Source: Euwallacea fornicatus (Eukaryota; Arthropoda; Insecta; Coleoptera; Curculionidae). From it: a stretch of 64,000 nucleotides of DNA. Location: contig NW_027096031.1 in assembly GCF_040115645.1 (NCBI RefSeq), positions 434,001 to 498,000 of the forward strand, written 5' to 3'. The notes under the pieces were generated by a model. That model had not been told where the DNA came from. It did not search any database and saw nothing but the letters and a program-made list of their open reading frames with translations. The number at the start of each line of letters is the position of its first letter. The first letter of the stretch is position 1. Of the stretch, positions 10,897 through 25,700 are shown one piece after another. The position numbers and the translations under genes were made by a program.

Positions 10897-13800
10897 GAAG
10901 ACCAAATTTGTTAAACAAAGTGTCAAATTAATCAGCTCGACGAGATTTTTAAAATGACACAACACATCATGATTGCATCTTGTTGAACATCCAAGAAAAA
11001 TAGTACATTATGTTTTCAAACACACATATTTTGTGACTTTTCAAACTATGAAGCTCGATAACTTTGGCAAATGTGGACCAAATTTGTTAACCAAAGTGTC
11101 AAATTAATCACCTCAACGAGATTTTGAAGATGTCACAACACATCATCATTGCATCTTGTTGAACTTCCAAGAAAAATAGTACATTATGTGCTCAAACACA
11201 CAACTTTTGTGACTTTTCAAACTTTGAAGCTCGATAACTTTGGCAAATGTGGACCAAATTTGTTAAACAAAGTGTCAAATTAATCAGCTCGACGAGATCT
11301 TTAAAATGACACAACACATCATCATTGCATCTTGTTGAACTTCCAAGAAAAATAGTACATTATGTGCTCAAACACACAACTTTTGTGACTTTTCAAATTT
11401 TGAAGCTCGATAACTTTGGCAAATGTGGACCAAATTTGTTAAACAAAGTGTCAAATTAATCAGCTCGACGAGATCTTTAAAATGACACAACACATCATCT
11501 TTGCATCTTGTTGAACTTCCAAGAAAAATAGTACTTTATGTGCTCAAACACACAACTTTTGTGACTTTTCCAATTTTGAAGCTCGATAACTTTGGCAAAT
11601 GTGGACCAAATTTGTTAAACAAAGTGTCAAATTAATCAGCTCAACGAGATTTTGAAGATGTCACAACACATCATGATTGCATCTTGTTGAATTTCCAAGA
11701 AAAATAGTACTTTATGTGCTCAAACACACATGTTTTGTGACTTTTCAAACTTTGAAGCTCGATAACTTTGGCAAATGTGGACCAAATTTGTTAACCAAAG
11801 TGTCAAAGTAATCACCTCAACGAGATTTTGAAGATGTCACAACACATCATGATTACATCTTGTTTAACTTCCAAGAAAAATAGTACTTTATGTGCTCAAC
11901 CACACATATTTTGTGACTTTTCAAACTCTGAAGCTCGATAACTTTGGCAAATGTGGACCAAATTTGTTAAACTAAGTGTCAAAGTAATCACCTCAACTAG
12001 ATTTTGAAGATGTCACAACACATCATCATTGCATCTTGTTGAACTTCCAAGAAAAATAGTACATTATGTGCTCAAACACACAACTTTTGTGACTTTTCAA
12101 ACTTTGAAGCTCGATAGCTTCGGCAAATGAAGACCAAATTTGTTAAACAAAGTGTCAAATTAATCAGCTCGACGAGATCTTTAAAATGACACAACACACC
12201 ATGATTACATCTTGTTGAACTTCCAAGAAAAATAGTACTTTATGTGCTCAAACACACAACTTTTGTGACTTTTCCAATTTTGAAGCTCGATAACTTTGGC
12301 AAATGTGGAACAAATTTGTTAACCAAAGTGTCAAATTAATCAGCTCGACGAGATCTTTAAAATGACACAACAATTCATGATTGCATCTTGTTGAATTTCC
12401 AAGAAAAATAGTACTTATGTGCTCAAACACACAACTTTTGTGACTTTTCCAATTTTGAAGCTCGATAACTTTGGCAAATGTGGATCAAATTTGTTAAACA
12501 AAGTGTCAAATTAATCAGCTCGACAAGGTTATGAAGATGTCACAACACATCATGATTACATCTTGTTTAACTTCCAAGAAAAATAGTACTTTATGTGCTC
12601 AACCACACATATTTTGTGACTTTTCAAACTCTGAAGCTCGATAACTTTGGCAAATGTGGACCAAATTTGTTAAACTAAGTGTCAAAGTAATCACCTCAAC
12701 TAGATTTTGAAGATGTCACAACACATCATCATTGCATCTTGTTGAACTTCCAAGAAAAATAGTACATTATGTGCTCAAACACACATATTTTGTGACTTTT
12801 CAAACTTTGAAGCTCGATAACTTTGGCAAATGTGGACCAAATTTGTTAAACAAAGTGTCAAATTAATCAGCTCGGCGAGATCTTTAAAATGACACAACAC
12901 ATCATCATTGCATCTTGTTGAACTTCCAAGAAAAATAGTACATTATGTTTTCAAACACACATATTTTGTGACTTTTCAAACTCTGAAGCTCGATAACTTT
13001 GGCAAATGAAGACCAAATTTGTTAAACAAAGTGTCAAATTAATCAGTTCGACGAGATTTTTAAAATGACACAACACATCATGATTGCATCTTGTTGAATT
13101 TCCAAGAAAAATAGTACTTTATGTGCTCAAACACACAACTTTTGTGACTTTTCAAACTTTGAAGCTCGATAGCTTCGGCAAATGAAGACCAAATTTGTTA
13201 AACAAAGTGTCAAATTAATCAGCTCGACGAGATTTTTAAAATGACACAACACATCATGATTGCATCTTGTTGAATTTCCAAGAAAAATAGTACTTTATGT
13301 GCTCAAACACACAACTTTTGTGACTTTTCCAATTTTGAAGCTCGATAACTTTGGCAAATGTGGACCAAATTTGTTAACCAAAGTGTCAAATTAATCAGCT
13401 CGACGAGATCTTTAAAATGACACAACAATTCATGATTGCATCTTGTTGAATTTCCAAGAAAAATAGTACTTATGTGCTCAAACACACAACTTTTGTGACT
13501 TTTCCAATTTTGAAGCTCGATAACTTTGGCAAATGTGGACCAAATTTGTTAAACAAAGTGTCAAATTAATCAGCTCGACAAGGTTATGAAGATGTCACAA
13601 CACATCATGATTACATCTTGTTGAACTTCCAAGAAAAATAGTACTTTATGTGCTCAAACACACATATTTTGTGACTTTTCAAACTCTGAAGCTCGATAAC
13701 TTTGGCAAATGTGGACCAAATTTGTTAAACAAAGTGTCAAAGTAATCACCTCAACGAGATTTTGAAGATGTCACAACACATCATCATTGCATCTTGTTGA

Positions 13801-16800
13801 ACTTCCAAGAAAAATAGTACATTATGTGCTCAAACACACATATTTTGTGACTTTTCAAACTTTGAAGCTCGATAACTTTGGCAAATGTGGACCAAATTTG
13901 TTAAACAAAGTGTCAAATTAATCAGCTCGACGAGATCTTTAAAATGACACAACACATGATGATTGCATCTTGTTGAATTTCCAAGAAAAATAGTACATTA
14001 TGTTTTCAAACACACAACTTTTGTGACTTTTCCAATTTTGAAGCTCGATAGCTTCGGCAAATGAAGACCAAATTTGTTAAACAAAGTGTCAAATTAATCA
14101 GCTCGACGAGATTTTTAAAATGACACAACACATCATGATTGCATCTTGTTGAACATCCAAGAAAAATAGTACATTATGTTTTCAAACACACATATTTTGT
14201 GACTTTTCAAACTCTGAAGCTCGATAACTTTGGCAAATGTGGACCAAATTTGTTAACCAAAGTGTCAAATTAATCAGCTCGACGAGATCTTTAAAATGAC
14301 ACAACACATGATGATTGCATCTTGTTGAATTTCCAAGAAAAATAGTACATTATGTTTTCAAACACACAACTTTTGTGACTTTTCAAACTTTGAAGCTCGA
14401 TAGCTTCGGCAAATGAAGACCAAATTTGTTAAACAAAGTGTCAAATTAATCAGCTCGACGAGATTTTTAAAATGACACAACACATCATGATTGCATCTTG
14501 TTGAACATCCAAGAAAAATAGTACATTATGTTTTCAAACACACATATTTTGTGACTTTTCAAACTCTGAAGCTCGATAACTTTGGCAAATGTGGACCAAA
14601 TTTGTTAACCAAAGTGTCAAATTAATCAGCTCGACGAGATCTTTAAAATGACACAACAATTCATGATTGCATCTTGTTGAATTTCCAAGAAAAATAGTAC
14701 TTATGTGCTCATACACACAACTTTTGTGACTTTTCCAATTTTGAAGCTCGATAACTTTGGCAAATGTGGACCAAATTTGTTAAACAAAGTGTCAAATTAA
14801 TCAGCTCGACAAGGTTATGAAGATGTCACAACACATCATGATTACATCTTGTTGAACTTCCAAGAAAAATAGTACTTTATGTGCTCAAACACACATATTT
14901 TGTGACTTTTCAAACTCTGAAGCTCGATAACTTTGGCAAATGTGCACCAAATTTGTTAAACAAAGTGTCAAAGTAATCACCTCAACGAGATTTTGAAGAT
15001 GTCACAACACATCATCATTGCATCTTGTTGAACTTCCAAGAAAAATAGTACATTATGTGCTCAAACACACATATTTTGTGACTTTTCAAACTTTGAAGCT
15101 CGATAACTTCGGCAAATGTTGACCAAATTTCTTAAACAAAGTGTCAAATTAATCAGCTCAACGAGATTTTGAAGATGTCACAACACATCATGATTGCATC
15201 TTGTTGAATTTCCAAGAAAAATAGTACTTTATGTGCTCAAACACACATATTTTGTGACTTTTCAAACTTTGAAGCTCGATAACTTTGGCAAATGTGGACC
15301 AAATTTGTTAACCAAAGTGTCAAAGTAATCACCTCAACGAGATTTTGAAGATGTCACAACACATCATGATTACATCTTGTTTAACTTCCAAGAAAAATAG
15401 TACTTTATGTGCTCAAACACACATATTTTGTGACTTTTCAAACTCTGAAGCTCGATAACTTTGGCAAATGTGGACCAAATTTGTTAAACTAAGTGTCAAA
15501 TTAATCACCTCAACGAGATTTTGAAGATGTCACAACACATCATCATTGCATCTTGTTGAACTTCCAAGAAAAATAGTACATTATGTGCTCAAACACACAA
15601 CTTTTGTGACTTTTCAAACTTTGAAGCTCGATAACTTTGGCAAATGTGGACCAAATTTGTTAAACAAAGTGTCAAATTAATCAGCTCGACGAGATCTTTA
15701 AAATGACACAACACATCATGATTGCATCTTGTTGAATTTCCAAGAAAAATAGTACATTATGTGCTCAAACACACAACTTTTGTGACTTTTCAAACTTTGA
15801 AGCTCGATAACTTTGGCAAATGTGGACCAAATTTGTTAAACAAAGTGTCAAATTAATCAGCTCGACGAGATCTTTAAAATGACACAACACATCATGATTG
15901 CATCTTGTTGAATTTCCAAGAAAAATAGTACTTTATGTGCTCAAACACACATATTTTGTGACTTTTCAAACTTTGAAGCTCGATAACTTTGGCAAATGTG
16001 GACCAAATTTGTTAACCAAAGTGTCAAAGTAATCACCTCAACGAGATTTTGAAGATGTCACAACACATCATGATTACATCTTGTTGAACTTCCAAGAAAA
16101 ATAGTACATTATGTTTTCAAACACACATATTTTGTGACTTTTCAAACCCTGAAGCTCGATAACTTTGGCAAATGTGGACCAAATTTGTTAACCAAAGTGT
16201 CAAATTAATCACCTCAACGAGATTTTGAAGATGTCACAACACATCATCATTGCATCTTGTTGAACTTCCAAGAAAAATAGTACATTATGTGCTCAAACAC
16301 ACAACTTTTGTGACTTTTCAAACTTTGAAGCTCGATAACTTTGGCAAATGTGGACCAAATTTGTTAAACAAAGTGTCAAATTAATCAGCTCGACGAGATC
16401 TTTAAAATGACACAACACATCATGATTGCATCTTGTTGAACATCCAAGAAAAATAGTACATTATGTTTTCAAACACACATATTTTGTGACTTTTCAAACC
16501 CTGAAGCTCGATAACTTTGGCAAATGTGGACCAAATTTGTTAACCAAAGTGTCAAATTAATCACCTCAACGAGATTTTGAAGATGTCACAACACATCATC
16601 ATTGCATCTTGTTGAACTTCCAAGAAAAATAGTACATTATGTGCTCAAACACACAACTTTTGTGACTTTTCAAACTTTGAAGCTCGATAACTTTGGCAAA
16701 TGTGGACCAAATTTGTTAAACAAAGTGTCAAATTAATCAGCTCGACGAGATCTTTAAAATGACACAACACATCATCATTGCATCTTGTTGAACTTCCAAG

Positions 16801-19800
16801 AAAAATAGTACATAATGTGCTCAAACACACATATTTTGTGACTTTTCAAACTTTGAAGCTCGATAACTTCGGCAAATGTGGACCAAATTTCTTAAACAAA
16901 GTGTCAAATTAATCACCTCAACGAGATTTTGAAGATGTCACAACACATCATCATTGCATCTTGTTGAACTTCCAAGAAAAATAGTACATTATGTGCTCAA
17001 ACACACAACTTTTGTGACTTTTCAAACTTTGAAGCTCGATAACTTTGGCAAATGTGGACCAAATTTGTTAAACAAAGTGTCAAATTAATCAGCTCGACGA
17101 GATCTTTAAAATGACACAACACATCATCATTGCATCTTGTTGAACTTCCAAGAAAAATAGTACATTATGTTTTCAAACACACATATTTTGTGACTTTTCA
17201 AACTCTGAAGCTCGATAACTTTGGCAAATGTGGACCAAATTTGTTAACCAAAGTGTCAAATTAATCACCTCAACGAGATTTTGAAGATGTCACAACACAT
17301 CATCATTGCATCTTGTTGAACTTCCAAGAAAAATAGTACATTATGTGCTCAAACACACAACTTTTGTGACTTTTCAAACTTTGAAGCTCGATAACTTTGG
17401 CAAATGTGGACCAAATTTGTTAAACAAAGTGTCAAATTAATCAGCTCGACGAGATCTTTAAAATGACACAACACATCATCATTGCATCTTGTTGAACTTC
17501 CAAGAAAAATAGTACATAATGTGCTCAAACACACATATTTTGTGACTTTTCAAACTTTGAAGCTCGATAACTTCGGCAAATGTGGGCCAAATTTCTTAAA
17601 CAAAGTGTCAAATTAATCACCTCAACGAGATTTTGAAGATGTCACAACACATCATCATTGCATCTTGTTGAACTTCCAAGAAAAATAGTACATTATGTGC
17701 TCAAACACACAACTTTTGTGACTTTTCAAACTTTGAAGCTCGATAACTTTGGCAAATGTGGACCAAATTTGTTAAACAAAGTGTCAAATTAATCAGCTCG
17801 ACGAGATCTTTAAAATGACACAACACATCATCATTGCATCTTGTTGAACTTCCAAGAAAAATAGTACATTATGTTTTCAAACACACATATTTTGTGACTT
17901 TTCAAACTCTGAAGCTCGATAACTTTGGCAAATGTGGACCAAATTTGTTAACCAAAGTGTCAAATTAATCAGCTCGACGAGATCTTTAAAATGACACAAC
18001 ACATCATCATTGCATCTTGTTGAACTTCCAAGAAAAATAGTACATTATGTTTTCAAACACACATATTTTGTGACTTTTCAAACTCTGAAGCTCGATAACT
18101 TTGGCAAATGTGGACCAAATTTGTTAACCAAAGTGTCAAAGTAATCACCTCAACGAGATTTTGAAGATGTCACAACACATCATGATTACATCTTGTTTAA
18201 CTTCCAAGAAAAATAGTACTTTATGTGCTCAAACACACATATTTTGTGACTTTTCAAACTTTGAAGCTCGATAACTTTGGCAAATGTGGACCAAATTTGT
18301 TAACCAAAGTGTCAAAGTAATCACCTCAACGAGATTTTGAAGATGTCACAACACATCATGATTGCATCTTGTTGAATTTCCAAGAAAAATAGTACTTTAT
18401 GTGCTCAAACACACATATTTTGTGACTTTTCAAACTTTGAAGCTCGATAACTTTGGCAAATGTGGACCAAATTTGTTAACCAAAGTGTCAAAGTAATCAC
18501 CTCAACGAGATTTTGAAGATGTCACAACACATCATGATTACATCTTGTTTAACTTCCAAGAAAAATAGTACTTTATGTGCTCAAACACACATATTTTGTG
18601 ACTTTTCAAACTTTGAAGCTCGATAACTTTGGCAAATGTGGACCAAATTTGTTAACCAAAGTGTCAAAGTAATCACCTCAACTAGATTTTGAAGATGTCA
18701 CAACACATCATCATTGAATCTTGTTGAACTTCCAAGAAAAATAGTACATTATGTGCTCAAACACACATATTTTGTGACTTTTCAAACTTTGAAGCTCGAT
18801 AACTTTGGCAAATGTGGACCAAATTTGTTAAACAAAGTGTCAAATTAATCAGCTCGACGAGATTTTTAAAATGACACTATACATCATGATTGCATCTTGT
18901 TGAATTTCCAAGAAAAATAGTACTTTATGTGCTCAAACACACAACTTTTGTGACTTTTCAAACTTTGAAGCTCGATAGCTTCGGCAAATGAAGACCAAAT
19001 TTGTTAAACAAAGTGTCAAATTAATCAGCTCGACGAGATTTTTAAAATGACACTATACATCATGATTGCATCTTGTTGAATTTCCAAGAAAAATAGTACT
19101 TTATGTGCTCAAACACACAACTTTTGTGACTTTTCCAATTTTGAAGCTCGATAACTTTGGCAAATGTGGACCAAATTTGTTAACCAAAGTGTCAAATTAA
19201 TCAGCTCGACGAGATCTTTAAAATGACACAACAATTCATGATTGCATCTTGTTGAATTTCCAAGAAAAATGGTACTTATGTGCTCAAACACACAACTTTT
19301 GTGACTTTTCCAATTTTGAAGCTCGATAACTTTGGCAAATGTGGACCAAATTTGTTAACCAAAGTGTCAAATTAATCAGCTCGACAAGGTTATGAAGATG
19401 TCACAACACATCATGATTACATCTTGTTTAACTTCCAAGAAAAATAGTACTTTATGTGCTCAAACACACATATTTTGTGACTTTTCAAACTCTGAAGCTC
19501 GATAACTTTGGCAAATGTGGACCAAATTTGTTAAACAAAGTGTCAAAGTAATCACCTCAACGAGATTTTGAAGATGTCACAACACATCATCATTGCATCT
19601 TGTTGAACTTCCAAGAAAAATAGTACATTATGTGCTCAAACACACATATTTTGTGACTTTTCAAACTTTGAAGCTCGATAACTTCGGCAAATGTGGACCA
19701 AATTTCTTAAACAAAGTGTCAAATTAATCAGCTCAACGAGATTTTGAAGATGTCACAACACATCATGATTACATCTTGTTTAACTTCCAAGAAAAATAGT

Positions 19801-21443
19801 ACTTTATGTGCTCAAACACACATATTTTGTGACTTTTCAAACTCTGAAGCTCGATAACTTTGGCAAATGTGGACCAAATTTGTTAAACAAGGTGTCAAAG
19901 TAATCACCTCAACGAGATTTTGAAGATGTCACAACACATCATGATTGCATCTTGTTGAATTTCCAAGAAAAATAGTACTTTATGTGCTCAAACACACATA
20001 TTTTGTGACTTTTCAAACTTTGAAGCTCGATAACTTTGGCAAATGTGGACCAAATTTGTTAACCAAAGTGTCAAAGTAATCACCTCAACGAGATTTTGAA
20101 GATGTCACAACACATCATGATTACATCTTGTTTAACTTCCAAGAAAAATAGTACTTTATGTGCTCAAACACACATATTTTGTGACTTTTCAAACTCTGAA
20201 GCTCGATAACTTTGGCAAATGTGGACCAAATTTGTTAAACTAAGTGTCAAATTAATCACCTCAACGAGATTTTGAAGATGTCACAACACATCATCATTGC
20301 ATCTTGTTGAACTTCCAAGAAAAATAGTACATTATGTGCTCAAACACACAACTTTTGTGACTTTTCAAACTTTGAAGCTCGATAACTTTGGCAAATGTGG
20401 ACCAAATTTGTTAAACAAAGTGTCAAATTAATCAGTTCGACGAGATTTTTAAAATGACACAACACATCATGATTGCATCTTGTTGAATTTCCAAGAAAAC
20501 TAGTACTTTATGTGCTCAAACACACAACTTTTGTGACTTTTCAAACTTTGAAGCTCGATAGCTTCGGCAAATGAAGACCAAATTTGTTAAACAAAGTGTC
20601 AAATTAATCAGCTCGACGAGATTTTTAAAATGACACAACACATCATGATTGCATCTTGTTGAACATCCAAGAAAAATAGTACATTATGTTTTCAAACACA
20701 CATATTTTGTGACTTTTCAAACTCTGAAGCTCGATAACTTTGGCAAATGTGGACCAAATTTGTTAAACAAAGTGTCAAAGTAATCACCTCAACGAGATTT
20801 TGAAGATGTCACAACACATCATCATTGCATCTTGTTGAACTTCCAAGAAAAATAGTACATTATGTGCTCAAACACACATATTTTGTGACTTTTCAAACTT
20901 TGAAGCTCGATAACTTCGGCAAATGTGGACCAAATTTCTTAAACAAAGTGTCAAATTAATCAGCTCAACGAGATTTTGAAGATGTCACAACACATCATGA
21001 TTACATCTTGTTTAACTTCCAAGAAAAATAGTACTTTATGTGCTCAAACACACATATTTTGTGACTTTTCAAACTCTGAAGCTCGATAACTTTGGCAAAT
21101 GTGGACCAAATTTGTTAAACAAAGTGTCAAAGTAATCACCTCAACGAGATTTTGAAGATGTCACAACACATCATGATTGCATCTTGTTGAATTTCCAAGA
21201 AAAATAGTACTTTATGTGCTCAAACACACATATTTTGTGACTTTTCAAACTTTGAAGCTCGATAACTTTGGCAAATGTGGACCAAATTTGTTAACCAAAG
21301 TGTCAAAGTAATCACCTCAACGAGATTTTGAAGATGTCACAACACATCATGATTACATCTTGTTTAACTTCCAAGAAAAATAGTACTTTATGTGCTCAAA
21401 CACACATATTTTGTGACTTTTCAAACTCTGAAGCTCGATAACT

Positions 21444-22702
21444 TTGGCAAATGTGGACCAAATTTGTTAAACTAAGTGTCAAATTAATCACCTCAACGAG
21501 ATTTTGAAGATGTCACAACACATCATCATTGCATCTTGTTGAACTTCCAAGAAAAATAGTACATTATGTGCTCAAACACACAACTTTTGTGACTTTTCAA
21601 ACTTTGAAGCTCGATAACTTTGGCAAATGTGGACCAAATTTGTTAAACAAAGTGTCAAATTAATCAGCTCGACGAGATCTTTAAAATGACACAACACATG
21701 ATGATTGCATCTTGTTGAATTTCCAAGAAAAATAGTACATTATGGTTTCAAACACACAACTTTTGTGACTTTTCAAACTTTGAAGCTCGATAGCTTCGGC
21801 AAATGAAGACCAAATTTGTTAAACAAAGTGTCAAATTAATCAGCTCGACGAGATTTTTAAAATGACACAACACATCATGATTGCATCTTGTTGAACATCC
21901 AAGAAAAATAGTACATTATGTTTTCAAACACACATATTTTGTGACTTTTCAAACTCTGAAGCTCGATAACTTTGGCAAATGTGGACCAAATTTGTTAACC
22001 AAAGTGTCAAAGTAATCACCTCAACGAGATTTTGAAGATGTCACAACACATCATGATTGCATCTTGTTGAATTTCCAAGAAAAATAGTACATTATGTGCT
22101 CAAACACACAACTTTTGTGACTTTTCAAACTTTGAAGCTCGATAACTTTGGCAAATGTGGACCAAATTTGTTAACCAAAGTGTCAAAGTAATCACCTCAA
22201 CGAGATTTTGAAGATGTCACAACACATCATGATTGCATCTTGTTGAATTTCCAAGAAAAATAGTACTTTATGTGCTCAAACACACAACTTTTGTGACTTT
22301 TCCAATTTTGAAGCTCGATAACTTTGGCAAATGTGGACCAAATTTGTTAACCAAAGTGTCAAATTAATCAGCTCGACGAGATCTTTAAAATGACACAACA
22401 CATCATCATTGCATCTTGTTGAACTTCCAAGAAAAATAGTACATAATGTGCTCAAACACACATATTTTGTGACTTTTCAAACTTTGAAGCTCGATAACTT
22501 CGGCAAATGTGGACCAAATTTCTTAAACAAAGTGTCAAATTAATCACCTCAACGAGATTTTGAAGATGTCACAACACATCATCATTGCATCTTGTTGAAC
22601 TTCCAAGAAAAATAGTACATTATGTGCTCAAACACACAACTTTTGTGACTTTTCAAACTTTGAAGCTCGATAACTTTGGCAAATGTGGACCAAATTTGTT
22701 AA
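21444..22702 (+). repeat. Dispersed block with CATTATGGTTTC, copy 1
   Basis: About 1,259 bp identical by eye to 29364-30622 (offset 7920 bp, 45 monomers). It is also found from 35700 on (offset 14256 bp, 81 monomers). Private markers are GGTTTC at 21745, 29665 and 36001, followed by AACATCC and a TTTTCCAATTTTG copy. Each copy contains one T-to-A change (CATAATG), at about 22.44, 30.36 and 36.70 kb, that opens a 61-codon minus-strand frame. Confidence 0.83.
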
Positions 22703-23280
22703 CCAAAGTGTCAAATTAATCAGCTCGACGAGATCTTTAAAATGACACAACACATCATCATTGCATCTTGTTGAACTTCCAAGAAAAATAGTACATAATG
22801 TGCTCAAACACACATATTTTGTGACTTTTCAAACTTTGAAGCTCGATAACTTCGGCAAATGTGGACCAAATTTCTTAAACAAAGTGTCAAATTAATCACC
22901 TCAACGAGATTTTGAAGATGTCACAACACATCATCATTGCATCTTGTTGAACTTCCAAGAAAAATAGTACATTATGTTTTCAAACACACATATTTTGTGA
23001 CTTTTCAAACTCTGAAGCTCGATAACTTTGGCAAATGTGGACCAAATTTGTTAACCAAAGTGTCAAATTAATCACCTCAACGAGATTTTGAAGATGTCAC
23101 AACACATCATCATTGCATCTTGTTGAACTTCCAAGAAAAATAGTACATTATGTGCTCAAACACACAACTTTTGTGACTTTTCAAACTTTGAAGCTCGATA
23201 ACTTTGGCAAATGTGGACCAAATTTGTTAAACAAAGTGTCAAATTAATCAGCTCGACGAGATCTTTAAAATGACACAACA

Positions 23281-25700
23281 CATCATCATTGCATCTTGTT
23301 GAACTTCCAAGAAAAATAGTACATAATGTGCTCAAACACACATATTTTGTGACTTTTCAAACTTTGAAGGTCGATAACTTTGGCAAATGTGGACCAAATT
23401 TGTTAACCAAAGTGTCAAAGTAATCACCTCAACGAGATTTTGAAGATGTCACAACACATCATGATTGAATCTTGTTGAATTTCCAAGAAAAATAGTACTT
23501 TATGTGCTCAAACACACATATTTTGTGACTTTTCAAACTTTGAAGCTCGATAACTTTGGCAAATGTGGACCAAATTTGTTAACCAAAGTGTCAAAGTAAT
23601 CACCTCAACGAGATTTTGAAGATGTCACAACACATCATGATTACATCTTGTTTAACTTCCAAGAAAAATAGTACTTTATGTGCTCAAACACACATATTTT
23701 GTGACTTTTCAAACTTTGAAGCTCGATAACTTTGGCAAATGTGGACCAAATTTGTTAACCAAAGTGTCAAAGTAATCACCTCAACGAGATTTTGAAGATG
23801 TCACAACACATCATGATTGCATCTTGTTGAATTTCCAAGAAAAATAGTACTTTATGTGCTCAAACACACATATTTTGTGACTTTTCAAACTTTGAAGCTC
23901 GATAACTTTGGCAAATGTGGACCAAATTTGTTAACCAAAGTGTCAAAGTAATCACCTCAACGAGATTTTGAAGATGTCACAACACATCATGATTACATCT
24001 TGTTTAACTTCCAAGAAAAATAGTACTTTATGTGCTCAAACACACATATTTTGTGACTTTTCAAACTTTGAAGCTCGATAACTTTGGCAAATGTGGACCA
24101 AATTTGTTAACCAAAGTGTCAAAGTAATCACCTCAACGAGATTTTGAAGATGTCACAACACATCATGATTACATCTTGTTTAACTTCCAAGAAAAATAGT
24201 ACTTTATGTGCTCAAACACACATATTTTGTGACTTTTCAAACTTTGAAGCTCGATAACTTTGGCAAATGTGGACCAAATTTGTTAACCAAAGTGTCAAAG
24301 TAATCACCTCAACGAGATTTTGAAGATGTCACAACACATCATGATTGCATCTTGTTGAATTTCCAAGAAAAATAGTACTTTATGTGCTCAAACACACATA
24401 TTTTGTGACTTTTCAAACTTTGAAGCTCGATAACTTTGGCAAATGTGGACCAAATTTGTTAACCAAAGTGTCAAAGTAATCACCTCAACGAGATTTTGAA
24501 GATGTCACAACACATCATGATTACATCTTGTTTAACTTCCAAGAAAAATAGTACTTTATGTGCTCAAACACACATATTTTGTGACTTTTCAAACTTTGAA
24601 GCTCGATAACTTTGGCAAATGTGGACCAAATTTGTTAACCAAAGTGTCAAAGTAATCACCTCAACGAGATTTTGAAGATGTCACAACACATCATCATTGC
24701 ATCTTGTTGAACTTCCAAGAAAAATAGTACATAATGTGCTCAAACACACATATTTTGTGACTTTTCAAACTTTGAAGGTCGATAACTTTGGCAAATGTGG
24801 ACCAAATTTGTTAACCAAAGTGTCAAAGTAATCACCTCAACGAGATTTTGAAGATGTCACAACACATCATGATTGAATCTTGTTGAATTTCCAAGAAAAA
24901 TAGTACTTTATGTGCTCAAACACACATATTTTGTGACTTTTCAAACTTTGAAGCTCGATAACTTTGGCAAATGTGGACCAAATTTGTTAACCAAAGTGTC
25001 AAAGTAATCACCTCAACGAGATTTTGAAGATGTCACAACACATCATGATTACATCTTGTTTAACTTCCAAGAAAAATAGTACTTTATGTGCTCAAACACA
25101 CATATTTTGTGACTTTTCAAACTTTGAAGCTCGATAACTTTGGCAAATGTGGACCAAATTTGTTAACCAAAGTGTCAAAGTAATCACCTCAACGAGATTT
25201 TGAAGATGTCACAACACATCATGATTGCATCTTGTTGAATTTCCAAGAAAAATAGTACTTTATGTGCTCAAACACACATATTTTGTGACTTTTCAAACTT
25301 TGAAGCTCGATAACTTTGGCAAATGTGGACCAAATTTGTTAACCAAAGTGTCAAAGTAATCACCTCAACGAGATTTTGAAGATGTCACAACACATCATGA
25401 TTACATCTTGTTTAACTTCCAAGAAAAATAGTACTTTATGTGCTCAAACACACATATTTTGTGACTTTTCAAACTTTGAAGCTCGATAACTTTGGCAAAT
25501 GTGGACCAAATTTGTTAACCAAAGTGTCAAAGTAATCACCTCAACGAGATTTTGAAGATGTCACAACACATCATGATTACATCTTGTTTAACTTCCAAGA
25601 AAAATAGTACTTTATGTGCTCAAACACACATATTTTGTGACTTTTCAAACTTTGAAGCTCGATAACTTTGGCAAATGTGGACCAAATTTGTTAACCAAAG
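23281..25700 (+). repeat. 8-monomer (1408-bp) tandem higher-order repeat
   Basis: Markers recur at 1408 bp: TACATAATG followed by GAAGGTCG (GGTC at 23369 and 24777), then the GATTGAATC monomer. The order of the m65-m70 states is GATTGA, GATTAC, GATTGC, GATTAC, GATTAC in both copies. The second copy ends when a CTCAACTAG/CATCATCATT monomer replaces the expected GATTGC one near 25.72 kb. The same GGTC marker also lies at 28121, 31817, 34457, 37449 and 38857, all whole multiples of 176 bp apart. Confidence 0.83.

Larger units (their letters stand above)
1..19400 (+). repeat. Left mixed domain
   Basis: A, B and C monomers alternate closely and ten 175-bp monomers occur here (451 to 19274). Sub-repeats of 7, 9, 8, 15 and 14 monomers separate successive 175-bp copies in the first 10 kb (offsets 1231, 1583, 1407, 2639 and 2463 bp), so no single HOR length dominates. 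The partial 7-monomer repeat at offset 1231 spans roughly 87-710 and 1318-1941, with a difference at ACAGGG versus ACAAGG. Confidence 0.75.
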
